From positions 372,001 through 436,000 of the forward strand of contig NZ_CP015863.1 in the NCBI RefSeq assembly GCF_002163755.1: a stretch of DNA of 64,000 bases. Reading direction: 5' to 3'. Each line of letters begins with the position of its first letter. Position 1 is the stretch's first letter. Of this stretch, positions 26,649 through 33,561 are shown piece after piece. The notes beneath the pieces were generated by a model. It saw only the letters and a list, made by a program, of their open reading frames with translations, was not told where the DNA came from and made no database searches. The translations under genes and the position numbers were made by a program. The stretch is from Vibrio campbellii CAIM 519 = NBRC 15631 = ATCC 25920 (GTDB lineage: Bacteria > Pseudomonadota > Gammaproteobacteria > Enterobacterales > Vibrionaceae).

Positions 26649-27554
26649 CTAAACGGTGTGGTTTACTGTGGTTTTGGCTTCGCTATGAACGCTAAATCTC
26701 TGATTTAGAAGCGCTAGCATCTGGTCATAGTATTGATTATTAGGCTTGTTACCAAGCAGCTTACACAACTCATTACCTGTCGGAGTAAAGCGGTAGTACA
26801 ACAGGCGCACGCCTTTGGTATTTACCTGCAGTGATAAGTTTTTACCTTGATAGGTGAGCATCAAAGGCGTTTCAATGCCAATCTCTCCTGACTCTAATTC
26901 AGTGCTGTGCAGCAGTCCCAATTCAATCAATACTAACAAGCTCGAATAAGGCAGTTGGAAGCTGCCCATGTTGAGATTGCTGGTGGTATCACGTTTGCCA
27001 AAACTGAATATTCCGCCATGCGCTTTGTAGCCAATCAGCAGTTTGCGACTGCTATCTCCACCAAAACTGCACGCTAGCGTCGCGGCACGTTGCAGAGTTT
27101 GGGCTTCTCTCGGCGACATGTCTTTCAACACTTTAAGTGCTTTCATCGAAGTTGAGCCGGGGTTGGTCACTTCGCGCTTCATGACTTGCGCCCAGAGCTT
27201 TTGCATTGAGCTGTTGTGGATGTCTTGCGCCATATCGAAAAAACGATACAACCAGTCTTGGTCTGGCTCACCAGCGGTCTCATCTCGACATGAGCTGTGC
27301 GCCAGTTTGAGGATTTGCTCTAAGTTCTTTTGTCTTTGTTCTTGGCGGCGTTGTTCACGTAACTGAGCGCGTTCAAGTGCAGTTTTAGCTGGAGGATCGT
27401 TGTGCAACAAAGCATCTAATCCGTAGATTTGAGCAATGCTTTGAACACGGCTCGCACTGTCTTTGATGTAGCCAGACTTCTTTTCGTGGTGAGTGTGTTT
27501 TTGTTGTGTGGGTTCGTGTTCAATAACAACAGGTTGCTTTGTTGGTTCTGCCAT
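26649..27554 (-). CDS. TIGR03899-type protein, function unknown
   Basis: 301 residues from the ATG at 27554 with AGGA upstream; a TTG five codons earlier is less likely. No signal peptide or membrane span. A charged N-terminus (QKHTHHEKKSGYIKDSASRV) and a Gln/Arg-rich coiled-coil (RAQLREQRRQEQRQKNLEQI) lead into a helical core (DWLYRFFDMAQDIHNSSMQK). I recognise the family as TIGR03899, a conserved gammaproteobacterial hypothetical. Role unknown; its tail pairs with the cysC terminator. Confidence 0.7.
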   Translation of the reverse strand: MAEPTKQPVVIEHEPTQQKHTHHEKKSGYIKDSASRVQSIAQIYGLDALLHNDPPAKTALERAQLREQRRQEQRQKNLEQILKLAHSSCRDETAGEPDQDWLYRFFDMAQDIHNSSMQKLWAQVMKREVTNPGSTSMKALKVLKDMSPREAQTLQRAATLACSFGGDSSRKLLIGYKAHGGIFSFGKRDTTSNLNMGSFQLPYSSLLVLIELGLLHSTELESGEIGIETPLMLTYQGKNLSLQVNTKGVRLLYYRFTPTGNELCKLLGNKPNNQYYDQMLALLNQRFSVHSEAKTTVNHTV

Positions 27555-27639
27555 TTTATTTCCTACCAAGGCTGGCGATTAGCACTTGCTTAAATTTACA
27601 CCTTTCCTGTTTTCTCGACCAGAGAGGCATGTCCGGATT

Positions 27640-27670
27640 TTGACAGAATAGGGCTATTCAAAATGATAAT
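27640..27670 (+). promoter_or_regulatory. Candidate promoter for the small ORF
   Basis: A perfect TTGACA (27640-27645) and GATAAT (27665-27670, one mismatch) are separated by 19 bases, a long but usable spacing. The -10 element lies inside the Fur-like box. A transcript from here would enter the 34-codon ORF 30 bases downstream. Confidence 0.5.
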
Positions 27671-27693
27671 GAGTTGTTAAAATTGTTATCATT
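27662..27693. promoter_or_regulatory. Fur-like operator
   Basis: AATGATAA (27662-27669) and TTATCATT (27686-27693) form an inverted repeat. Each arm sits in a longer match to the Fur consensus: AATGATAATGAGTT on the left and GTTATCATTATT on the right. It lies in the 371-bp gap between the TIGR03899-type gene and the zrg operon, overlapping a promoter that would drive the 34-residue ORF. Iron control is inferred. Confidence 0.6.
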
Positions 27694-27707
27694 ATTTTGG
27701 AGGGGTG

Positions 27708-27812
27708 ATGAGATATTCAGACGTAAGCAAACTGAGAAAACACCTGTCGATAGCGCTACTTTTGGTTTTGTATGTCGGTATACTCGCGTATTTGTCTCGC
27801 TATATCGTATAA
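27708..27812 (+). CDS. Predicted 34-residue membrane peptide
   Basis: A short ORF with a strong ribosome-binding site (GGAGGGG, five bases upstream) and ATG start. The product has a charged N-terminus (MRYSDVSKLRKH) and one hydrophobic stretch (residues ~14-28, SIALLLVLYVGILAY), ending RYIV; the topology would be a single-span membrane peptide. It lies just downstream of the Fur-like box. I do not recognise the peptide. The Shine-Dalgarno and composition support translation; conservation is unchecked. Confidence 0.55.
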   Translation: MRYSDVSKLRKHLSIALLLVLYVGILAYLSRYIV

Positions 27813-27835
27813 CGAAATATATATCTGGCAGGCAT

Positions 27836-27860
27836 AAAAAAGGCGCCGAAGCGACGCCTA
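27836..27860 (-). terminator. Intrinsic terminator after the zrg operon
   Basis: On the minus strand AGGCGTCG pairs with CGGCGCCT (8 bp, one G-T) across CTT, followed by a T6 run. It lies ~65 bases after the DUF3299 stop. A further perfect inverted repeat, CTAATCAA/TTGATTAG at 27875-27898, lies between the stop and this terminator. Confidence 0.85.
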
Positions 27861-27925
27861 GTGTATCTATTCTACTAATCAACAGATTTATTGATTAGCA
27901 ACCAAGTTATTAGCTATCAAACAAG

Positions 27926-28420
27926 CTACATATCATCGTAGTCTTCAATTGATGAGCCTTCAATCACGTAGGCCGTTTCTGCCAGTTCATGTTCTATGGT
28001 CTCGGTCTTTAATGTCCCCACGACATAAATAACATCCCACAACTCTTGTACTGGCGCTCCTTTCGGAAATTTCACGTAGATGATCTGGTTTGGTGGCGGC
28101 GGTGGAACGTGGATACAAGCGCCAAAATATGGCACCAGCAAAAATTCCGTCACTGTATTCGCGTCACCCTCTAATGGGATCACAAAGCCAGGGATTTTTA
28201 CCTTGCTACCGTTCAGTTCTGGACGAACATTACCAATCTTTGACTGTAATGCTGCTCCACCGGTGTGGTCAGTCGCAGGCATGCCGACACTGTCGAACAT
28301 CTTGCGCTCATTCTCAGGGACTAGATCAATCCAGTCGAGTTTCAACGGTTCATCACTTGCCAATACTGGCGCAGTGAACGAAATCAGTAGCAAGCAGCTA
28401 GCGAGTATCTTTTTCCACAT
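27926..28420 (-). CDS. DUF3299 periplasmic protein of the zinc operon
   Basis: 164 residues with a signal peptide (MWKKILASCLLLISFTAPVLA, cleaved before SDEP). The mature protein has VKIPGFVIPLEG and the segment GACIHVPPPPPNQIIYVKF, which are DUF3299 signatures; the Cys/His pair there could bind metal, but that is inference. It is the last gene of the Zur-box operon, 5 bases after the permease, so a role in zinc uptake or delivery is likely. Confidence 0.8.
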   Translation of the reverse strand: MWKKILASCLLLISFTAPVLASDEPLKLDWIDLVPENERKMFDSVGMPATDHTGGAALQSKIGNVRPELNGSKVKIPGFVIPLEGDANTVTEFLLVPYFGACIHVPPPPPNQIIYVKFPKGAPVQELWDVIYVVGTLKTETIEHELAETAYVIEGSSIEDYDDM

Positions 28421-28425
28421 CTTTA

Positions 28426-29685
28426 CTAAATCCTAATTGTCATTCCATCACTGAGCGATTGTCGGTAAGCACGGAATGCAGGGATGAAGCCAATCACAAT
28501 ACCTGCACACTGTACAAAGCCAAGCAACATCCATTCATACGGCGACAGTGCCGTTAAGGTTAGGTGTATACCATAACTTTGTTGGATTATTGGTTGCAAG
28601 AGGGCAAGAATGGAATACAAGCCCGCAACGCCGGTAATGATGCCAGCAAACGTGAGTAAACTTGCTTCACTGATCAGTAGCGAGAAGACGTGTTTAGGTC
28701 TTGCCCCCATTGCGCGCAGGATGGCCATTTCACGGCGGCGTTCTTGTAAGCTGGTCAGCAAGCTACTCAACATACCCAATAAACCTGCCACGACTACAAA
28801 GCCTGAGACTGCCATCAGTGCTTGTTCTGCAACCGACATCATTCCCCATAATTCATGCAGAGCGACGCCCGGCATGATGGCACTAAGTGGCTCTTTCGGA
28901 TAAGTGTTGATTTGTCTTTGCAGAGCAAAAGTCTGGATGCGTGATTTCAACCCGACCAGCATCGCAGTGATCTGCTTTGGTTGAAAATCTCTGGCTTTGA
29001 GGTCTGCGGCACTCGGTGTCGGGCCCAAGCGAGCGCCACTTTCCCAACCGACGTGAATTGCTTCAATTGCTTCTAGGGAAACGTGGACGGTTTTATCCAC
29101 TGGCGTGCCTGTCGGAGCCAGAATACCGACGACTTTAAATGGCAAGTTGTCGTGACGACTAAAGCCAACATCACTGATGCCATGGGCAATGATGATCTCG
29201 CTACCAATTTTATAGCCGAGTTGTTTCGCAACATCAGAGCCAAGTACGGTTTCAAATAAGCCCTTGAATTCTAGACCTTCTGAGAAGGTGAGTGGTTGCT
29301 TACTTCCGTACTTATAATGTTCGAAATAGCTGTGGTTGGTGCCCATCACTCGAAAGCCTTTGTGTGAATCACCCAACGAGATTGGGATTGCCCAATCGAC
29401 GGCTCGATGGTTCGCAAACTCTTGGTAGCTCTTCCAGTCAATATTGTTGGTGGCATTGCCGATTCTGAATACTGAGTACAGCAGCAGGTTCACTTGCCCT
29501 GAGCGACCTCCGACAATTAGGTCAGTTCCAGAAATAGTATTAGCGAAGCTATCTTTGGCTTGGGTTCGAATGCGCTCTACGCCTAATAATAGAACAACAG
29601 AAATGGCAACCGTCATGATGGTGAGAATAGCGGTCGCTTTACGGTTCATCAGGCTTTTCCAAGCGAGCTTTACAACAGCACTCAT
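28426..29685 (-). CDS. ABC transporter permease (FtsX/MacB type) of the zinc operon
   Basis: 419 residues. One N-terminal membrane span (ATAILTIMTVAISVVLLLG, residues ~15-33), a large periplasmic domain (~40-270) and three C-terminal spans form the MacB/LolC-like layout, with the FtsX-motif region REMAILRAMGARPKHVFSLL. Its start overlaps the ATPase stop (ATGA). It probably works with the ATPase and the histidine-rich protein. Confidence 0.85.
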   Translation of the reverse strand: MSAVVKLAWKSLMNRKATAILTIMTVAISVVLLLGVERIRTQAKDSFANTISGTDLIVGGRSGQVNLLLYSVFRIGNATNNIDWKSYQEFANHRAVDWAIPISLGDSHKGFRVMGTNHSYFEHYKYGSKQPLTFSEGLEFKGLFETVLGSDVAKQLGYKIGSEIIIAHGISDVGFSRHDNLPFKVVGILAPTGTPVDKTVHVSLEAIEAIHVGWESGARLGPTPSAADLKARDFQPKQITAMLVGLKSRIQTFALQRQINTYPKEPLSAIMPGVALHELWGMMSVAEQALMAVSGFVVVAGLLGMLSSLLTSLQERRREMAILRAMGARPKHVFSLLISEASLLTFAGIITGVAGLYSILALLQPIIQQSYGIHLTLTALSPYEWMLLGFVQCAGIVIGFIPAFRAYRQSLSDGMTIRI

Positions 29686-30410
29686 GATGCGGCTCCTAGG
29701 GTTTGCGCTTGATTGATTTCAGGCAGATTAAGTGTTCGGTCAAATAAGGATTCTAGCGTCGGGTCATGACTGACGAAGACCAACGTCGCGTTGGCAAGGT
29801 TGGCTTGCTCCATCAAGAGTTCAATGAATGCTTTGCGGTTGTCATGATCGAGTGCCGATGTGGGCTCATCGGCAATCACCAGTTCAGGCTGACCAATCAA
29901 AGCACGCGCTGCTGCGACACGTTGTTGCTGACCAATACTGAGCTCTGATACCGGTTTGTCATGCAGGGCTTTAGGTAAACGCAAACGCTCCAGTAGCGTC
30001 GTCGCTTGTTCTTCCAGTGATGTCGTTGAAGCATTTGGAGTAACGCGGTCGCGGCGAATTTTACTGAATTGGCATGGAATAAGAACGTTCTCTATCACAT
30101 TGAGATAAGGCAATAAATTGAATTGTTGGAAGATATAGCCAATGTGATCGGCGCGAAACTTGTCTCTTTGACTCGCTCTCAAACTCGCGATATCGGTGTC
30201 TAATACAGACAGTGAACCGGATGTGAGCGTATTGATGCCTGTTAACAGGGCAAGCAGAGTCGATTTACCGCAGCCGCTTGGGCCTTTGATAAAGACATGC
30301 TCGCCTTGAGCAATGTGTAACTGGGGGATGTTAATGGTCGCGTTTTCAGAGCCGGGCCAGACAAACTGGGCATTAGAGAGCTCAACAACGTTTGACGTGG
30401 TTTCAGTCAT
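29682..30410 (-). CDS. ABC transporter ATP-binding protein of the zinc operon
   Basis: 242-residue ATPase of the LolD/MacB class. Walker A is GPSGCGKST (residues ~40-48), the signature is LSIGQQQR, and Walker B is LVIADEPTSALD, with a switch histidine in FVSHDPT. It overlaps the permease by 4 bases and follows the histidine-rich protein gene after 52 bases. Confidence 0.9.
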   Translation of the reverse strand: MTETTSNVVELSNAQFVWPGSENATINIPQLHIAQGEHVFIKGPSGCGKSTLLALLTGINTLTSGSLSVLDTDIASLRASQRDKFRADHIGYIFQQFNLLPYLNVIENVLIPCQFSKIRRDRVTPNASTTSLEEQATTLLERLRLPKALHDKPVSELSIGQQQRVAAARALIGQPELVIADEPTSALDHDNRKAFIELLMEQANLANATLVFVSHDPTLESLFDRTLNLPEINQAQTLGAAS

Positions 30411-30462
30411 AATAAATTACCAAAGCAATGGCGTGTAAGTAAGTACTTACACGCCATGTGAT

Positions 30463-31176
30463 TTATTTAATTGCGATCTTTGCGTTGTCTTTGCTTAGGC
30501 TAGTCGCAGACTGAGTGGTGTCAGTGAATAGGTTTGCACTGATTGATTCTGTTGCAGGGAATTGCTTGAACCAAGTGGTATTGATGCTGTTTAGATCAGC
30601 AACAGAGTCACAGTGGTAGCGGTATTCTGCTGTGAACTCACCGTGGCCGCCGTGTTCATGATCGTGACCCTCATGCTCGTCGTGATGTTCATGACCTTCG
30701 TGATCGTGGTGGTCATCATCATGTGCATGTTCGTCGTGATCATGGTCTTTGTGCTTGTCATGGCCATGTTTGTCATGATCGTGACCTTCGTGGTCATGTT
30801 TATCGTGATCGTGGCCCTCATGGTCGTGGTGTTCATGACCTTCATGAGAATCTTGGCCTAGGGTGTGGGATACGTGAACATCTTCAATCACACATTTCGC
30901 TTGTTTGTTGATAGCAAACAACTGGTCGGTGTTTTTTAGAGCAGCAACAGCATCGCCAAGTGCCTTCTCTTGTTCGGCGTTTTCAGGTGCGTGTTCAAAG
31001 CCAACAACGTCCGCGCCTGGAGAAGTGATTTCGATCAGTAGGTCTTTACCATCTTGAGCAATATTGAATTCTACGTGGCCGTGCACGTGTGCTTCGTGTT
31101 GACGATATTCTTCTGCGTTTGCGGTTGCTGCTAGAGATAGACCGATAACAAGAGCTAGAGCGTGTTTAGAAGGCAT
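30463..31176 (-). CDS. zrgA: Histidine-rich periplasmic zinc-binding protein (DUF2796)
   Basis: 237 residues with a signal peptide (MPSKHALALVIGLSLAATANA). The mature N-terminus has HEAHVHGHVEFNIAQDGKDL, the DUF2796 signature. A stretch at residues ~109-186 carries about 30 histidines in HDHEGHDHDKH-type repeats, then a C-terminal segment with AEYRYHCDSVADL. Such a tract would buffer or capture Zn(II). It matches zrgA of the zinc-regulated zrgABCDE operon of V. cholerae, to my recollection; the symbol rests on this. Under the Zur box at 31598. Confidence 0.82.
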   Translation of the reverse strand: MPSKHALALVIGLSLAATANAEEYRQHEAHVHGHVEFNIAQDGKDLLIEITSPGADVVGFEHAPENAEQEKALGDAVAALKNTDQLFAINKQAKCVIEDVHVSHTLGQDSHEGHEHHDHEGHDHDKHDHEGHDHDKHGHDKHKDHDHDEHAHDDDHHDHEGHEHHDEHEGHDHEHGGHGEFTAEYRYHCDSVADLNSINTTWFKQFPATESISANLFTDTTQSATSLSKDNAKIAIK

Positions 31177-31274
31177 TTTCTTTTCCTAATTTGCTTAAAT
31201 GTTTTATTGAGATTGCTAATTTAAATCATGTAGTTAGCAACTCGTTTAATTTCTAGTATGGAGGCTTCTTAAGT

Positions 31275-31574
31275 TTAAGCAAAAATAGGCGGCGCGCGTG
31301 CTGTATAGCGCACATCACTGACATTTAAACGTTTTTTGATCACGTCTGAGTATGTCGAGCGTTGATAAGTTGGTGCGAGGAGCTCTGGTTGAGCCTTAGC
31401 CAGACCATGATGTGAGCCAGCAAACATTTGGCAATGATGGTGGCTGTGGTGCTCCGGGACTAGGTCAAGTTGATGAGCGATAGTGGCAAAATTCCAAGCG
31501 ATCAGTAACGCAACACTGAGTAAGACCACAGTGCGACGCCAATGATGTGAGATTGCTTGCCAGCGATAGTGCAT
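31275..31574 (-). CDS. Small DUF2607-like membrane-anchored protein, zinc operon leader gene
   Basis: 99 residues with one hydrophobic segment (TVVLLSVALLIAWNFATIAH) near the N-terminus, then a histidine cluster (PEHHSHHHCQMFAGSHH) that could bind metal. I believe it belongs to DUF2607, known mainly in vibrios, but am not certain. The ATG lies 24 bases from the Zur box, making it the first gene of the operon; 98 bases separate it from zrgA. Confidence 0.65.
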   Translation of the reverse strand: MHYRWQAISHHWRRTVVLLSVALLIAWNFATIAHQLDLVPEHHSHHHCQMFAGSHHGLAKAQPELLAPTYQRSTYSDVIKKRLNVSDVRYTARAPPIFA

Positions 31575-31597
31575 CTTAAAGCCCGAAACGATACCTA

Positions 31598-31614
31598 GTG
31601 TTATAATATAACAC
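31598..31614. promoter_or_regulatory. Zur box upstream of the zinc operon
   Basis: GTGTTATAATATAACAC is a perfect palindrome around a central A and contains TGTTATAATATAACA, an exact match to the core of the Zur consensus (TGTTATAnTATAACA). It lies 24 bases upstream of the first ATG, so zinc-bound Zur would repress the whole minus-strand operon. Confidence 0.9.
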
Positions 31615-31738
31615 CCATTTGGCAGAAAAGTTCACTCTTTTATGAAATGGAGATGGATTATCTGTGATGAAATAATAACTTAGAAGCAAGTTTTCGGGAG
31701 TTTGCTCCTCACCTAAAGACGGCAAGGAGCAATTAAGA

Positions 31739-32290
31739 TTATATATTTTGCTTGATTAGACCAAGAACTTGGTTGATTTCATCCGTGCTGAGAGCCCCTT
31801 CTTTGATGAAGAGAATTTTACCTTGCTTGTCTTGCACAATGATGGCTGAGCTTTCTTCTTGTAGAGCCCAGCTACTTGCCACTACACCATTTTCATCTAG
31901 GACCATTGATGACCAAGGAAATTCTTGTTTGCTGTCTTGCGCCGATGATTTGACAAACGACCCCGTTCCCCAAACTGCATCATCTTGGTTAATGATGGTC
32001 GTGGTTTGGTAAGCATCTTCCGGGAATTTCGCTTCAGTGAGCGCTGTCATTAGTGGAGCGTTCATTGCTTTTGAACTACTGCGTCCTGCGATTGCATGAA
32101 TGACACGAACTTTACCAAGCATTTGTTGCGTTGCCCAAGGTTGATAAGCCACGCCTTCACCTTGTAATACGATTTCACCGTAGGCGTCTACTTTCGCCGC
32201 TGGCACGCTTTCACCAACTGATAAGTTGTGAGCCAGTGCTAGACCCGGAGCAAGAGCAAGGAAAAAAGGGAGGAGAGTCTTAGTTTTCAT
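31739..32290 (-). CDS. ytfJ: YtfJ-family periplasmic protein
   Basis: 183 residues from the ATG at 32290 (MKTKTLLPFFLALAPGLALA signal peptide). An upstream in-frame ATG (32305) lacks a binding site; GGAA precedes the chosen start. The mature protein has a thioredoxin-like fold pattern (GKVRVIHAIAGRSSSKAMN, then VLDENGVVASSW). It pairs divergently with ytfK, as in E. coli. No CXXC motif, so redox activity is unlikely; function unknown. Confidence 0.85.
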   Translation of the reverse strand: MKTKTLLPFFLALAPGLALAHNLSVGESVPAAKVDAYGEIVLQGEGVAYQPWATQQMLGKVRVIHAIAGRSSSKAMNAPLMTALTEAKFPEDAYQTTTIINQDDAVWGTGSFVKSSAQDSKQEFPWSSMVLDENGVVASSWALQEESSAIIVQDKQGKILFIKEGALSTDEINQVLGLIKQNI

Positions 32291-32506
32291 ATTGTTATGT
32301 TCCATATGGGTGTGTGAGACTTCCCAAGTATATACTTACAGTTAATAAAAATGTAGAACCGTTTATAACAATTCTTTAACGTATGGTGTTTTAATTTTGT
32401 TGCTTTGAGAACGGAATTTGATAGAATGAACCCTGTCGCAAATTGCGCATAAAGGTTGCCATGGAAAGAGCAATCGGTGTTTTCTCAAAAGGATATTGAG
32501 GTGGTT

Positions 32507-32707
32507 ATGCTACGTGAGTTTGCTGTTTACCGTCCACGTCAGGTGGCGCGTTTCGTTAAGACTTTATTCAAAGGCCAGTTTTCAATTGCAGGTGTTGGTC
32601 AGTTCCGTTTTGATAACGGAAAAGTGCTGTTGCCTGATATCAAAAACCCCCAACAACTCTCTGTATTTAGAGAAGTAAATCAAGCAATTTTATCTCTCCC
32701 AGTGTAA
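32507..32707 (+). CDS. ytfK: YtfK-type DUF1107 protein
   Basis: 66 residues from the ATG at 32507, preceded by GAGG five bases upstream; a longer in-frame version exists but has no binding site. YRPRQVARFVKTLFKGQ and GVGQFRFDNGKVLLPDIKNP match the E. coli YtfK pattern. In E. coli YtfK binds SpoT and raises (p)ppGpp under phosphate or fatty-acid stress. Divergent from ytfJ. Confidence 0.85.
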   Translation: MLREFAVYRPRQVARFVKTLFKGQFSIAGVGQFRFDNGKVLLPDIKNPQQLSVFREVNQAILSLPV

Positions 32708-32720
32708 TGACAAGAATTGT

Positions 32721-32748
32721 AAAAGAGCGACTTTCGTCGCTCTTTTTA
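32721..32748. terminator. Intrinsic terminator between ytfK and msrA
   Basis: AAAAGAGCGAC (32721-32731) pairs perfectly with GTCGCTCTTTT (32736-32746) across TTTC. A and T tracts on both sides let it serve both convergent genes. Confidence 0.93.
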
Positions 32749-32756
32749 GTTTAGGC

Positions 32757-33395
32757 TTAACCTTGAAGGCTTGGTGGGAAGCAAACCCCAGTGCCACCTA
32801 AACCACAGTAGCCGTTCGGGTTTTTCGCTAGGTATTGCTGGTGGTAAGTTTCAGCGAAGTAATACGGACCAGCAGGTTCAATCTCTGTCGTGATGGCTGA
32901 GCGTTGATCTTCTTGCAGAGCTTGCTGATACTGGGCCTTTGAACGTTCGGCTGCGTCTTGCTGTTCTTGTGAATAGGTGTAAATCGCAGAGCGGTACTGA
33001 GTTCCTAAGTCGTTGCCTTGGCGCATCCCTTGTGTTGGATCGTGCTTTTCCCAAAATGTGGCGAGCAATTGCTCAAGAGAAATCACGCGCTCATCAAAGA
33101 CCACTCGGACCACTTCGGTATGGCCTGTCTTGCCTGTGCACACTTCTTCGTATGTTGGGTTTGGTGTGTAACCCCCTGCGTAACCGACGGATGTGGATAC
33201 CACGCCCTCAATTTGCCAGAACAATCGCTCTGCTCCCCAGAAGCAACCCATTCCTAATACAATCTGTTGTTGGTGAGCTTGCGGCTGTGCCGTTAAACTC
33301 GACTGATTTACAAAATGCGTGTCATCGATTTGCATTGATGCCTCTCTACCTGGCAGCGCATCTTCTATACTGATCATTATCTGTTTGTTGAGCAT
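32757..33395 (-). CDS. msrA: Peptide methionine sulfoxide reductase A
   Basis: 212 residues. The catalytic GCFWGAERLFW motif places the active Cys at residue 51. EVCTGKTGHTEVVRVVFD, HDPTQGMRQGNDLGTQYRSA and the C-terminal GYCGLGGTGVCFPP give two resolving cysteines. It reduces methionine-S-sulfoxide in proteins, probably in the cytoplasm; the ~43-residue N-terminal extension is as in E. coli. Confidence 0.96.
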   Translation of the reverse strand: MLNKQIMISIEDALPGREASMQIDDTHFVNQSSLTAQPQAHQQQIVLGMGCFWGAERLFWQIEGVVSTSVGYAGGYTPNPTYEEVCTGKTGHTEVVRVVFDERVISLEQLLATFWEKHDPTQGMRQGNDLGTQYRSAIYTYSQEQQDAAERSKAQYQQALQEDQRSAITTEIEPAGPYYFAETYHQQYLAKNPNGYCGLGGTGVCFPPSLQG

Positions 33396-33561
33396 GGTAT
33401 TTGTCCTTCAATACGAGTCTTAATTTTGCGAATGATTGTATTCAGTCTGAATATGATGTTGTCATGACATAGACCGTGGTAAACCTATTAATATTACAGA
33501 CTTAGCCTTTAATTGGCGTTATTATTGTTTATGTTTACTTAACTCTTTTAGCTAAAAAAGC

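Noticed and set aside
27677..27860. RyhB-type small RNA at the Fur-like box
   Set aside because: The plus strand has no intrinsic terminator with a T run downstream and I see no RyhB core sequence; the GC stem at 27836-27860 terminates the opposite strand.
30613..30861. Long hydrophobic frame opposite zrgA
   Set aside because: It is the antisense reading of the histidine/aspartate codons (CAT/GAT give ATG/ATC), a coding shadow without start signals.
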